Source: Strigops habroptila (Eukaryota > Chordata > Aves > Psittaciformes > Psittacidae). From it: a stretch of DNA of 64,000 nt. The stretch covers positions 5,844,906 through 5,908,905 of the forward strand of contig NC_044290.2 of the NCBI RefSeq assembly GCF_004027225.2. Reading direction: 5' to 3'. The notes beneath the pieces were generated by a model. That model did not search any database. It was not told where the DNA came from and worked only from the letters and a program-made list of their open reading frames with translations. Below are positions 1 to 22,379 of the stretch, one piece after another (within the stretch, counting starts at the first letter, position 1; every line of letters starts with the position of its first letter). Made by a program: the position numbers and the translations under genes.

Positions 1-2238
1 CTCACCAAATAGCCTGTGGTTGTCAGCGCAAGGTGTGTGCATTTTGTCTAGCTTTTTCCAGGTTTTCAAAGTACATCAAGACTGCAGTTTTCATCATGTC
101 TGTGCACATCCTGCTGGTCACTTAAACTTCCCAGTGCATCCCAGGGAATCAAGCCCAGTAATCCACTGACACTGGCAGCCTGTTTTGTGAAGGAGACCTC
201 GTTTAGGTGAAATCTGCTATAGGGGGGATGTAGAAAACCACAATCAAGCCTGGGTAGCAGAGGGTCACTGTTGCACCGACTGTCTTTCCACAATGTAATC
301 TTGGGTATGATAATACTGCATTAATGAACTGGGTGATGAAATAGAGATGCTGATAATGTTTGTGGTGATTATTAGTTGAGTTGGGCTTATGCTGAAGGTA
401 CAATGAAGGAATATATTCTAAAACCAGGAAGATGTTCAACCAGAATTAATGTACTGTCAAAACACACAGGCAGAAATAATCAACTGCTCAAATACAGGCT
501 GGGAAATAACTAGCTAGGTATCAGTTCCTCTGGAAATACCCCAGACATTACAGTGGGGAACTGGTTGAAATCAAGGTGGTATCACACTCTTAAGCAACAC
601 TTATAATGAGATGTATAGACAGGGCTGTAATACCTACACAACATGCAAAGGAATTCCACTCGGAGCATGTAAGGCCTTGGCTGGGGAGCACTATAGCTTA
701 AAGTCCTCAAGACTTTAAAGCTACAAGACTTTAAACCACCTCTAAGTTTCCGATCAAAGATTAAGTTCCACTAGTTATCATCCCCCTCCTGCCCAGCTTT
801 CCCAGCACTGGGATAAGAGTTTGGTCTTCCTGCGGGATGCCAAGTGAACTGAGCAATATTCAGCTTCAGTGGCTGCAGTCACCTTCTTTAAAGGTTTGCA
901 TTGCAGAGCTGTTACTAAGCAGCTTGTCTGCTTTAACCCATCCTTTTGGACTTTAACCTGCTATTACTCCTGTACGTCATAGCAATTCTGTTGTGCACAA
1001 GCATTAGAATGGTTGTAATAGAGAACTTCTTTACATGGAGCAGTTGCTTGATGTAACTCCACAAATAACTGTTCCTGTCTGCTTAAAAGTGGGTGAACTT
1101 TGTGTGCTAGGAAAAGCAATAATTAAGAATGAAAGTCCAGGAGTGGAGTGTTGGACTGTGAAGCATCCTGTTCTTCAATGAGATGCCAGCCTTTCCTTGT
1201 CCTCTAGTAGCATTGACTGCTGTAGTGTGTTTAAAGGCAAGGTGTGGGACAACTAGCAAGGAACTCTGCCTTCTGGTCTTAGCTCTGTTGTATAACCACG
1301 GAGGAATTGTCCCTGTCTCTGTGAGATGGGTGTATCTGCTTCCTCAGACATGGTGAGGAATACATTCTCCAGCAGTGCATTTTAGTAAGGTATTAGGACG
1401 CATGCAAATAGAATTAGGAATAGAAATAGGAACTCTGGGGTATTAAGTAAAATTGTTATGCAAAGCAGATTAAGAATGGATTTCACAAGCTGTGATTCTA
1501 GTCTGATTTATGGACTGTCATGCATGTGTATTTCCCCAGGGTATTTCTCACTTTTACTGGGTGACCAGCTTCATTTGTATTGTAAAGCTCTAAAAGGGCA
1601 ACCGCAGCTGGGATGGCAAGCACATGTGGCGTGATTGCTTGTTCTTCATTACCTTTTTGAGCGTTTCTGTTTGATACACACCATCAAGTAATGGTTTACA
1701 ACAGAGCCAGCAATGAGGAGAGAAGTCGTGCGAGACATGTATGCTTTTGATAGGCTTGCAAACAGCCACATGGCCACTGCTGGTATTTCAGCAGTGTTTC
1801 TGTGTGAAGTTTGAAAGCAACTCAGAAACACTCACTGGAATGCTCGATAGGGAGGTTTTATTGTTGTTATTATTTTCTGGTAGAGTGGCTTTTGACCTTC
1901 ACCCCTCAGAGCTTGTGCCAAGAGCTCTTACAAAAGCCTTACGGCTTCATTAAAGGCCTGAGAAGTTGTAGTTGGTTTGTCCTTGGGTAAATAGTCCAGA
2001 GCGTATGATAACAGATGTGTTTTATGCTTGGTATCTATGTTGCTGAACTTGAAGGGATAGCTAGAAACAACCCCTCTTTTAAGATGGCCTGGAATTTATA
2101 ACATTTGTGTTAGCAGACACAGGAATAGAAACCAGAAGACCTTACTCTGACCACTAGATAAATTTCTGCTCAAAATGGAGGGTTTATTGGGATGCTTGAG
2201 GCAATGTATACTCTGTTCTTTATGTACAGATGTTATTT

Positions 2239-2316
2239 GGGTTATTTTGGGGTGTGGTTTTGGATTTTGAACCTTTTGGGTTATTTTGGGGTGTGGTTTT
2301 GGATTTTGAACCTTTT
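2239..2316 (+). repeat. Two-copy 39-bp tandem duplication
   Basis: Units 2239-2277 and 2278-2316 are identical (gggttattttggggtgtggt start). Exactly 39 bp each, so the sequence reads as a repeated peptide when translated, but no other sign of coding. GRB2 intron. Confidence 0.95.
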
Positions 2317-3517
2317 CCAAACAGAGCAGGTTTTCACTCTGAATTCAGGGCTGTTCTCTTTACTCAGTAAAAGGATGGCGTTGAGCTCTCGAGGCTTAGA
2401 ACTTGACCTGTTCTTTGTGTGCTCCACTGATGCTTCTTCTTTTGGGACCCTGCTTAAACCTGAATTAAACAATGCTGATCTGTTGACTTTTATAACGAAA
2501 ACTCAGTGGGGAAAGACACAAGCAAATGACCATCCCAACTAGTACCTGAGTGAACTAATCCACACTGCACAACAGTGCATGACCAAATGCTCTTCAGTGC
2601 TTCCATATTCGATGTGGATTGGGTTGGAGATTAAGGAAGGATGTTTTGTCTTCTGTTTCCGTGATAACATCCTGAGCACTACAGCTAGTTATAAAAGGCT
2701 GGTCTTGGTCTTTAGTCACTGTAAACTAACCCCGGGTCTGTTAAGGAAAAACAACACTCCCCTTCCTCTTTTTAAGAAACTGTTCTTGTGGATCCCATAG
2801 CATTCTGCTCTGTACACGTGCAAGCCAAACTGTGGGGCTGAGGCTGTGATAACAGTCATACTTTCCTGCACTCCATTTTGGTCAAGCACTGATCAAATGA
2901 CAGTGTACTCACTGTAACATCCAAATGTTGAGCACTCACCCTTACGTTATGAAGTTCATCCGAATTAGTGTTCACTTCAGCACCATAAAAGTTGCTGAAC
3001 ATAAAACTAATCTCTCTTCTGAGAGCCCCTGCTGGTACTGAAACACTCGGGGGTCTTTCAGATGAGGGAAGCCTAATTAGAGCACGAGCTGGAGCTGCTT
3101 CTAGCTCTGTAAAGCTATTTTTGTTTGGCTTGTAAAATCACCAATACTGATGTTTATTGCAGGCTCCTGTTCTTTCTGTGATGGAGGCTTTGCATCAACC
3201 TTCTCCTTGAAAATACTCAGGTTGTTGTATCTTTAGCTCAACCTTTACATAAGTGGTGATAGTGGCAGCACTAATTTGAAGAGAATTCTGTAATTGCTGA
3301 GGCTGACATCTCACTGTCCTTCACAACATAGGCAGAACTGGTGGATTCATTATCATTTCACCTCTGTGCGTTTGTGCTAGTGGAAGCTTCCTACACAGAA
3401 CCGCCTCATTGAAGACGAGACCTGTGGCAAAGTTCCTTGAGCTTTACTGAGCCTTTCCAGGATCTCCATTAAATGTTTTGGTGGTCACTATAATATAATG
3501 CTGGTTTTTAACTTCCA

Positions 3518-3682
3518 GAGTGCCCAGAGAAGCTGTGGCTGCCCCATCCCTGGCAGTGTTCAAGGCCAGGTTGGACACAGGGGCTTGGAGCAACCTGCTC
3601 TAGTGGAAGGTGTCCCTGCCCGTGGCAGGGGTTGGAGCTGGATGAGCTTTAAGGTCCCTTCCAACCCAAACCATTCTGTGTT
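3518..3682 (+). mobile_element. CR1 LINE 3' fragment
   Basis: Typical avian CR1 3' end, running from gtgcccagagaagctgtggc to the ccttccaacccaaaccattc terminus. 5'-truncated, no ORF2 remains. Lies in a GRB2 intron; nearly identical to the copy at 21457. Confidence 0.92.
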
Positions 3683-6600
3683 AGGGAAAGAGAATTGTTG
3701 TCTAGATTGTTCTTTTTTTACTTCTCTCTCTCTTTTTCCTGTTATCTTAAATAAATGAATAGGTCTTCATAATTCAAGGCTTTTGCCAGAGGGGAAGCAG
3801 TAGTACAAGACTTGCAAGGCCTGAGAGGCAGGGTAGGTTAGTCTGTGCTGAGTTCTGTCCTTGTGGCTAGACTTGATTGTACCTCAGCTAACTTAAAGTT
3901 GCCTCAAGTATTCTTGTGTTACATACAAAAGAACACAAAAAGGTGGTTTTGAAGTGAAAGCTTGAGTGCTGATTCCCAGCTCTGTTCCTCTCCTTGGACT
4001 TCGCTTTGTTACAACACACGTTACTGTACTTGCCAGCCAGTGCTCCTGTGGCTTTCTTGACCCTTGTGTCTCTTTCTCTCTATCTGGAGTTTTGCATGGT
4101 GAAATGTTGCACGAAATTGTCATTGCAACTTGCCTTTATCTCATGCAGTTGGAAGTAACATCACTTCCTATAATCTTACTCAGCTACTTCTTCCCATCAA
4201 CCATTCCTGAAGGTTAAGGGAAAACTGGATTTATCTGTAAACATTTATATGGAATGAACCTCCATTGATTTGTGTGATAGACTGGGTGGACAATATTATC
4301 TTCAGTTTGGGAAGAGAAGCTTAGTTCCTGCAGTGGCTGCGTCCTGTGACTTTCATTGTCATTTCTGGTTTGTTGTCTCTCAACTTGCTCATGTATTTTA
4401 CTTTAGTTTCCAGGCTCCTTCAAGATAAATGGCAATAACTTGGTTTCTTTAAGAAGGAAATATGTCCAAAGACAGCACTGTGTAACCCAGACACCAGCCT
4501 CTTGAGCTGAACAGCTTCAACATTTGCTCTCCTTGATTCCTGCTTTCAGCTTGGCCTGTGGTGGTGAACACTGTCAGTGTGTTGAAGCAGCAGCCATCAC
4601 CTCAGACAAGGCTCTGACCGAAGCACTGCTTGAGGAGCAGGGGGGAAAGGCCCCTCATGCTTTGTGTTTGCTGTGGTGGGAAGCCTTTCTGAAAGGATTG
4701 TTTTGGAGTTTGTGTTTTGTGCTTTCAAAAAAGATAAGGGTGGAAGAAGTGTTTCTACAGTGATAATGAGAATTGGGGAGAGGGTCAGAATGAAAACCTG
4801 TACCCATAACACATCATTGCATTATATTCCAATCTGCATGCATTATTTAGGTGTTACTTTATAATGCTTTATAGCAAGTACAGTTTAAGAAGCAATCTTT
4901 CTCTGCCTGTTTCCAGTAACACTTGCTCAGTGGTTAAGTGTTTTCACAGCTTTTTATATCAGCCTAGGGAGCAAGTGTTCACAGTCTTAAAGCATGTCCA
5001 AACATAGTGCTTTAGGTTTTGATCTGAAAAACATGACATTTTGCATTTCCTATGTGTAATTATGATAAATTGAATGTAAGGAAAGGCCTAAAATCTTTCA
5101 GCAGCTTTGTGTTCTTGAGCTGGTCACCTTGCATTCTAACAGTTGCATTACAATGCCATTTTGACGTGCACATCACGCTGACTTTGTCCAAGATGCCAGT
5201 TCTGCTGCCTTGTTGATGGCATTCGGCAGCCGGAGTGAGGAGGATTCATTTGTTCAGGGAAATCTGTGCAACATGAGGATGGGAGCTGCAGGTTACCAGG
5301 CCACGTTTTGGGTTGTCTTCGGCAAAACCCCAAAGAGATGGATTTGAATGTCCTGTGGAGCCATTTCAGTAAGTTTGTGTGGAAGAAAATTCCTATCTAA
5401 AGGACTGTGTTGAACTTACTCTGTTTGAATCCAGGTGTAGCTTCCCCTGAAGCAGAGGGTGCTTTACTGGGTTTTTAGCTGGTTCATACCTCCCTTTGTG
5501 GAGCAGAAAAGGAGCCATTTTTCTCCTAAATGACAAGCTGTGTTAAAGCTCCTCTGTGGAGGGTGAAACCATCCTCCCAGCCACCATCCCATCCTGGGAC
5601 ATGTTTCTGGGCTTGAAAATTCAGTTACAGATTTGCTGCCTTCAAATAATCTGTTCACTTCTTTAATATTGTAATTCCTGCCCTAGTTTGAGTGTCGTGA
5701 GCTCTTCCCCTGCGTTCCTCAGACTTTGGGAGTGTTTTCCATGTGCTGCATCGTTTTCTTCGTGGCAGTGTCAGTGCAACTTTGTGGAGGAGAAGAAACA
5801 GATTGGCAGCTAACAGCTTGTGCTTGAGCAGTTGTGCTGCCGCGCTAAGAAACAGAAAGTAAGAATCCTGAAACTTTACAATTCAGGGAAATAAGGAGGT
5901 TCAGAGCCCTTCCTGAACAAGTTTTTTGGGTTTTGTCACTCCAAAACTGGAGCATTCCAATGAATTTGGCTAAATTTGCAAGCACATAAGTATGTTTGAG
6001 GCCTTCTGTTTAATTCATGTTTGCATATGGAAGTCAGCTTGAGAGCTGAGATGCCAGATCTGCTTGTTATGTTCTAGTTTAGTGCCTGCGTGTTCCTGAG
6101 AGTTGTTTGGTTTTGAGGGGATCAAGACTGGTGTGCAACAGTTCACAAAGGTGGAAAAGCTGTGCTTAGACGTACTAGATATGGGATTAGGAATGGCTGG
6201 GAATGCTTGTTGTGTAGCTAGAACTTGGGAGAACCGCCCTGCGTGCCTCTTGAGCGGTGCCTCTTCTCATTTCCATGGGAACAGATGGGCTTTTGTTGAT
6301 AAGAGATCTCTTATCAAACTAGGAAACTGATGGGCAGCAGTGGAGCCGCTGTTAGAGTGACACAGGGCTGACGGCAGGCTGAGGACGTCACACGGCACTG
6401 TGTGTTCAAATGTAGTGGCTAAAAATAGCCTGCCTTCTTCCTCCTCTTAGGCACAGATGCCCCAATGTGAAAGGAAGAGTCGCTCTGGCGTAGACTCGCT
6501 TAGATCTGGAGCAGACAGGGGGGTTGGCCGCAAAGGAATGCTTTATGTTGTGACCTATACAAACAGCAGCAGCTTTTAGCGGTTGAGAGAAATCAGTGTT

Positions 6601-9600
6601 TGTGCCTCTAGACTCCTGTGCAGACTCTGAAGGCTGTGTCTGCCTTTGGAGCGCTGAATCTTTACTTTTTGTTGCTTTATTTCTTGGCATTTATTTGTAT
6701 GTGGGGAAGTTTTCAAAGCAAACCCCAGTGATACATGCAGCACTTGGACTAAGTTTTGTAACTTGGGAATAGAAGTCTGGGAAAATCTTAACCATAGCTC
6801 AGGTAAGAATCTTTATTTTCCTTAGAGGCATAGCACTGTTTTTTAAGGATCCAGGTGATATATTTTCCTCTTCCAATCTGGAAATCACTGGAGGCCAGTT
6901 GGAGCTATGGGATAGAGGGATTTACTGGATGCTTTTCCTTAAGTGTTTTGCAGCCACGTAGTTTAATTACTTAAAGTCACTTTTCTTTTTAGTGGGTTGA
7001 CAGTTTAAAAGAGCAACGTCAGATGTAAATGTAAATGGATACAGCAGTGCAGAGGGTTAATGTGTTCCTGAGTTGCTTTTTAGTTGTATTTCACTGCAGG
7101 ATGTTAGTGGCATAAGTTGCTTTCTTGAAAGCTGTAATTTCACATAACTATTCTGCACTTGTCATAATAACAACCACATCACTTCATAGCAGCACCTGAA
7201 TTCCAGCCTCGTGCACGTGGCTGCAAAATTATCCTGAATTTAAGGTACTTCAGTACGCTCATTGTTGCTTGACTGAGCATTGGGAACAGCTCCAGCAGTG
7301 TCTGTTTGAGCCTCTGTCAGAAAACAATGACTTTGTAGCTATCTGTGTTGTGGAGACCATGAGTCCTCTTGAAATGATGCGTGAACATGGAGCTTTGTAC
7401 AGAAAACAGTATGTTCTGTTGCCTCTGGAGGAGAGCATACACTGCAAGACCTGGAAAGAGGAAAGAAAGGGGTGTTTACAGGGTGACTCTGGGTGTATAA
7501 GCTCTCTGGTATATTATATAGGGCATGGAGAGTTTGGCTGTGTGCCGGGGTGTGAATGGAGCTGTGACAGCTACTTAAAATGATCCTAGAAAGGACAACG
7601 GCGCTGAAGATCCATCAGCCTGGGTATGAAGCGGGAAAAAGCCCTTGGAGCAAACAAAGCGACTGAAGGGGGGAGCTGTGGAGGATTCATTGGTACAGCA
7701 GAAGTCCCCTGAACAGGTTGTACATACATCTGTGCAGGCACTTCACCTTCCTCTCCCTTTTAACCAGCAGCTTCTGATGGTCACAAAGCTTAATGCGTGC
7801 TTCAGCAATGCTCCCTCGCCGGCGTTTGGCTTCAGGCCATGCATTGATGAATACCCCAAGCCCTGTGTGATTTGGCTCCTGCACACCTATTACCATATCT
7901 TCAGAGCAAGATAAAACTCATTAAAACAATTTACATTTGGGCCTTAGAATCTCTGATAATTTTTAATACCCCTTGCCAAACGCAGCAGGTGTTAAAGACA
8001 CAGATCCATAGTGGTGTCCTTCACAGGAAGCTACAGTTTGCCCTTTTTATTCTGTCCCTGGAAAAAGAACAGACTGCCACATCCCTTAACTGCTCTCTGA
8101 TGGTAATGAGACAAGTTTGGAGGACACAGTCTTATCAAAAGTTTGATCTGTGCTATCCTTGATAAAGGAACACACGCTATTGCATAAAACCTGCCTTGTT
8201 AGAAATCACATCCCTATGTGTCATGTTTGTGTTCTGTTGTAAATGACACTCGTGATGGCAGCTGAGGTATGGAACAACCAAACTTCCTGGTCATTTTAAT
8301 CTCCATCTTCCCTGCTCAGTATCCCACAGCTGCCTTCTGGTGTCACCTACCTGTGTTTTGTATTCTGGAGTCAAATCTGTTTGTGCACAGAACGCTGCCT
8401 TGCAGTCGGTATGGTGGTTGTAAGAGATGTGCACGCTTTCTTGCTTACATCTGTGGATCTCTGTCAGCTTTACCTCTGAGCCTGTAACACAGACACACTT
8501 GAACGTGTGGTCACGTTATCCTTACTAAATGACTGAACTCTAATGCCTGCTAAGACTGCTTGTAAATAAATAAATGGAAGCCCAAAGTAGTAACTGCACA
8601 AAAGATAGCGTGAAGATTTTTATCCATGTAAAAGTACTTAGGATCTTCTAAGTGTTAAAGTCTCCTCAACTAAAATACTGTGAAATGGGCTGTAAAGGTG
8701 CATATCTTTGCTCACCTAAAGTTGTGTAGATGTGGCCCTGCTCCTGTGCCAGTTCTGCACTGGAAATGCTGGCACCTGAGGGATGCACACCATCGGCAGG
8801 GAGTTAAGGAACAGCCAGGTAACTGTTATCCACCCGAATTCACTGAGCAGATTCAGATTCCATTTTCTCTTTGCTTTGCCCGATTTCATCTCAATAGGTG
8901 TTGAGGTTTTTCTCTTTTCAATGCAGCAGTGAGCAATGAGGCAGATGAGGGTGTTGATCTGTCACGTGTGTTTGAAGGGCAGCAAACATTGATCTTTAGA
9001 GTTGAATTTTCCACAGCACTCCCGTCAGCTGTAAGGATTTTAAAGCCTGTACTTGCACATTCCTCTCTGCTTTTATCTTTTATTTCCTCTCATCACCCTT
9101 CCAAAAGAAAGAGTGAGATAGCAAAAGAGTATTTTGGTGTGGTTTTGGTGGATGTCTTCACTGTAACTACGTGTCTATGTAGTATTGATCTCTGGATCTG
9201 CGCTGACGTTGTCTTTCTCTTTGCATTTCCTTATCTTCCCGCATCCGGGCAATGCTGCTCATGTGATACTTCTGTGACTTGAAGCTTGAAGTATATAAAT
9301 AAACCAGAACTCAGATCCAGCTTTTTGTTTGCTGTTGTCCCAAAGCTAAAACAGAACCTCAGAAAGCTGAGCAGGAATGCAAGTGCCCTGGGAAAAGTGC
9401 TGGTGTGGTGCTTCATTTTAAAGTGGGGAGCAGGTTCTGCGCGGTATTTGCTTCCAACACCAAATCAAATCTGTTTGAGGAAAGGCAGTTTCAAACTATA
9501 GCATGGCTTTATTTCCAGCACATAACACTATGAAAGAGACTGCTTTCAGGCAGCACACCAGCCCTGCCTGTTGCACTCCACCAGCTGACAGAAATGCAGT

Positions 9601-10382
9601 GAAAAATAAAGCACTGAAGTTTTAAGAGCAAGTATGCTTTGAAGTATCAGTCTGTGCTTTGTAAAGCAGCTCTTCATGTGGCTCGTCTCTTGTGACTCCT
9701 GATCTTTCATTCATTTAGGATAAAGTTAGAGTAACGAAAGTATCCCTTAAGAAAGAAACTTTGTCCCTGTACATTTGCTGTTTGTGTGTTTAACTTTGTC
9801 TTATTAACCTAAAAAGTGCTCAACAGGCAGGTTGCTATTTCTGCTGTATGATTTAAGCTGGGTTTAACTTGTATCAGCAAAACCAGCTGAAGCTGCCAGT
9901 TGTATCTGTACCTGGACTAATGTTGGCATGAGGGAGTGGTTTGTAGAATTCTCTATAGGTGTTGCCTAGAACCTTTAACATACCCCATGTGCAACCAGTG
10001 CAAATGTAGGAAGGCTGGATGGCATCATATTTATGCTGAAAACACCAGGTTTATCAGCTGAATCCAGGAAAAAGTGATTATTAGAAGTGATAAAGAATCA
10101 GAATTTCTTGGCTTGCAGCTTGTGGACAGAATTTTTTGGTGATGACAGCACACTTGATAGATATGTTCTAAGATTATGTTGTTAAAAGTACCTGTGGACT
10201 TCAGAGTACTAAAGCATGGGGGGTTGGCACTGAATTCCTTTGGCTATTTGAAGTTACTTGTCCAGCTTTTGTTCACCACTGTTCTCAACACTCATGAGGT
10301 GCAGCAGAGCAGGCTGACTAGCACCATTTCTTACAGGTTCCTCCTCCAAGAGCAGTCTTAGAAACAAGAATGGGAAGAATAA

Positions 10383-19092
<8,710 letters not shown>

Positions 19093-21135
19093 AGATAAAT
19101 ATTAGAGATTATTTAAAGAAAACAAGAGAACCAGTAAATACACATACAGAGCCTAACTGCAGCCAGTGACCTAAAATCACACGGCGATAAAACCTGAGTC
19201 ACCTTTCACCGTGAGGTGATCCTCCTTCACTCAGTACGGAACTTCAGGGGCTGGGGGGGGAAGAGTTCAACTTAACACACCAAAAGTTATCTTTAAAAAG
19301 AGAAAAACAAAAAAAAGAGAGAGAAAAAGAGAGAGAAAACAATGAAAATAACAAATTTCCTCAGCTGCTCCTGGGTTACCCCCTTTCATCCACTCTTCTT
19401 GTTTCCCCCCCTCCCTCTGTCCATCAGTGCATGAAGTTTTAATGCCATATAAAGTCCTAGCCATGCAGTTAAAGGAAAAGGGAGAAACTCTGCTGGTATT
19501 TTCTCTCTCTGCAAACGGTCTTCATTTGACATGAAGGGACATGAGAGAAGAACCAAATCCACAGTCCTGCCTTTAAAACAAAACAAAAATCATCAGTCTC
19601 TGCTTTTGCCTTCAACATTCAGCTCTTCTTGCCTGGGAAAGATGAGGTGTTAATCTTAAGTTTTATTGTCTCTCCTCCTTTGGCACTTTCTTCTGAAGCT
19701 CAGCAGCTTCCAAGCAGGGGAAGGGAGAAGAGTTGTGTGGCTTTTTTGTTCTTTTTCTTTTCTTTGGAGTCACAGAGCTGCTTTGAGAAACTCCAACGTA
19801 CAACTGAGATCTGTTCATGCTGTGCTGACAGCTTTTTTTGTTGTGTTCTTTTCTTAAAGGTGTACGGTTGAGCACATTCTGTACTTTTTTCCATAGTGCC
19901 TTTCCCTTCTTTTCTTTTTTTATTCTCTTTTTTTTTCTTTTAAGTTAAAAGGACAGTCCAGAACTTTTTTTTTTCCCTGCCTATGTGTAAATAAATACTT
20001 TTGGGGGAAGGGTGTAAAGGAGGGTGGTTTTATCAATGGACATTTGAGAGAAATCTACAAACAAGAGATGGAGCTTTAATCTTAAGATTTGTCTTAACTG
20101 TTGAACTTCCCTTATGCCAAGGAAAGTAAAATCAAGGCATTCAAGTGGCAACTTCTGCTGCTCAGAGGTGGGGAGCTGCAACCAGGAGCCTCAAAAGAAG
20201 TAACAGAAAGGGGGGAAGTTATGACCAGGGAAGATGAGGAAGAATATTTTGGGGAGGGGAGGGTTAAGGGGAGGGGAATTTGAGGAATAATCGCCCTGAG
20301 ATGTCCTACAAAATGTACATTCCTTTGATGGAAAACTTTATAATGCAGAGAAACCTCAAGAAATAGTGCTTGAAGACAAAAACCTTTATGCTCTTAGTGA
20401 ATGTCTCTACGTGATGCATGTAATCAGCCTGTCTCTTTGGCCTGGATAGGGAATATTTGCAGTCGTGTTGCTCTTGAAACGTGGGGTTGGCATCACTGTT
20501 CTCCAGTTTCTCCTCCCTCCTCAGGTCAGTGTTCCTGTTGAAGCAGATCCCCCCGCCCCGCTCCCCATTCACAGCAGGCTGTGTGATGACTGTAATCCCC
20601 ACCCCGCACCAGAATGGCATTTTCTGTGGCCTCCACCAGAGCAGTGTGACATTAAATTGGACGGGAAGGAAAGCAACGGAGCCTCACTGCTCTCTGTGCC
20701 AATCTTCACTTGCATTACTTTTCCTTTTGATGGCCGTTTGGCTGGATCCCTTCACCCCACCAACGAATCCAAACCCTGCAGCGGAGATCTCCTCCCGCCC
20801 TGCCTGAGCACAGGCAATCTTTAGTTGGAGGGTGCCTTTTTTTGTACTAAGTGTTACAAATGTTTTCTTCCTGACATGGACTCTGCCTTACACTTTTAAT
20901 TTTCCAGCAGATGAAAGAGAGAGCTATCCTGTAGAGTTATTACTTTCTCCCCCTCTCCTTGCTAGCTGTCACTCACTTTCTTCCTTCTTTGTAAAGTGAT
21001 TGGAAGAGGAATCTATGGCATTCTACACCTGGACCATTTGATTGTTTCCTTATTTTGGAATTGGTGTATATCATGCAGCCTTGCAGACATGTGTCTTGTG
21101 TGTGTATATATATTAAAAAAAAAAATCAGTGTTTA

Positions 21136-21141
21136 AATAAA
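21136..21141 (+). terminator. GRB2: GRB2 proximal poly(A) signal AATAAA
   Basis: Canonical hexamer embedded in a run of A. The A-rich context means it may be less used than the hexamer 79 bases downstream. It would also misprime oligo-dT, so cDNA ends here need care. Confidence 0.45.
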
Positions 21142-21214
21142 AAAAAAAAAAGGCCTATGTACTTAATCCTTTAACTCTGCAGCAGCATTTGGTAGATAGT
21201 AATTAACTGTGAAT

Positions 21215-21220
21215 AATAAA
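21215..21220 (+). terminator. GRB2: GRB2 distal poly(A) signal AATAAA
   Basis: Canonical hexamer followed within 30 bases by T/GT-rich sequence (gcatctgtctgttatttc), the expected layout of a main cleavage site near 21235-21245. Confidence 0.75.
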
Positions 21221-21245
21221 TATACATTGAATTCTTCACTTGAGC

Positions 21246-22370
21246 ATCTGTCTGTTATTTCAGTTAACTGAGCAAAATGTGGCTGACGGAGGTAATGTAT
21301 AGGTATTGAATTGCTAGGGGAGGGAGAAGCTGTGAGGTGTGCTCAGGCTCTTGAGCATGGTAGTTTAGTCTTGGCTGAATTCATTCCTCTTCCAAGCTAA
21401 GTCAACACAGAGCATTATGAACAGTGAGGAGGGGGAATAGGTGAGGTGCTGGCACAGGGTGCCCAGAGAAGCTGTGGCTGCCCCATCCCTGGCAGCGTTC
21501 AAGGCCAGGTTGGACACAGGGGCTTGGAGCAACCTGCTCTAGTGGAAGGTGTCTCTGCCCGTGGCAGGGGGTTGGAACTGGATGAGCTTTAAGGTCCCTT
21601 CAACCCAAACTATTCCATGATTCTTTGAATGATGATGTTGCTGTGAGGACATAAGCCCATAAGCTGAGCGTGTGGGTGGCACTGCACTGTTTCTCCCCTT
21701 GCTTTTTTCTTAGCTTTTTACCAAACAGCTCATGTGCTCTGTGGTACAGACTGCACTGCTGTAACAGAGCATGATACACCAGTTGTTTCTGGAGCATCTT
21801 GCTGAGGGGATGATGGGCACACGATGGGTGTAAGCACAGCCACCATGGCTCACACTGCTCATGAGCTTTTGCTCTGCTCCATCAGTGCCTTGCAGCCTGT
21901 TTTCCCTTCTATTGCTGAAGGAAGAGAACTGCCCAGTTGCGTGACCAAGGTGTGCAGCAGCTCTGTGGGCTCAGCCTTTCCTTTATGGTCTGAGAGCGCC
22001 TGGCAATTTTATAGTCTAATATACAACAGGAAAAAGCCCAATTGAGGTTTTGGCATGGTTTTTAACAGTTGCTTTTATTTATTATGCTCAAATATAGTCA
22101 AGGAGTGTGCAGTTGAAACGCCTGGATAGTGTTATAAGTTCTATTTTCAGTCAATATAGAAACAATGTGGTTTGGAGATCTGGCTTTTGTAATGCTGCAG
22201 CAGGACATGGTTGATCAAAACTGCTGTTTATAACTTGGTGCCTACTGAAAAGTGTAGAAAACCTTTATTCCCTTCCACTTTATAGAGGGAAGATGTTGCT
22301 ATATGTGCCTGTGGAACAACAAGGCTAAGCCACAGTGGAAGAACCACCAGGAGCAAGGCCGGTTGTCTCC
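21246..22370. other. GRB2-SLC25A19 intergenic spacer
   Basis: About 1.1 kb between the GRB2 poly(A) site and the next CpG island. It contains one CR1 fragment (21457-21625). No coding potential or RNA gene was recognised. Confidence 0.7.
21457..21625 (+). mobile_element. CR1 LINE 3' fragment
   Basis: Same 3' end segment as the copy at 3518, with only a handful of substitutions and two 1-base indels. Ends in ttccatgattctttgaatga, which resembles the usual CR1 terminal octamer repeats. Confidence 0.93.
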
Positions 22371-22379
22371 ATGGCGTGT

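Larger units (their letters stand above)
19093..21245 (+). other. GRB2: GRB2 3' UTR
   Basis: About 2.1 kb of untranslated sequence from the stop to the distal poly(A) signal, similar in size to the mammalian 3' UTR. It contains a purine tract (A-rich with GAGAGA runs, about 19295-19339), U-rich stretches around 19900-19970, and TA/A-rich sequence near 21105-21152. Extent is inferred from the poly(A) signals. Confidence 0.8.

Noticed and set aside
3180-3240. ATGGAGGCT resembling the start of GRB2 (MEA)
   Set aside because: The following codons read LHQP rather than the conserved IAKYDF, so it is not the GRB2 first coding exon.
7317-7583. Protein-like open frame in the GRB2 intron
   Set aside because: Its full length relies on a non-ATG start, it has no recognised domain, and lengths near 100 codons are expected by chance.
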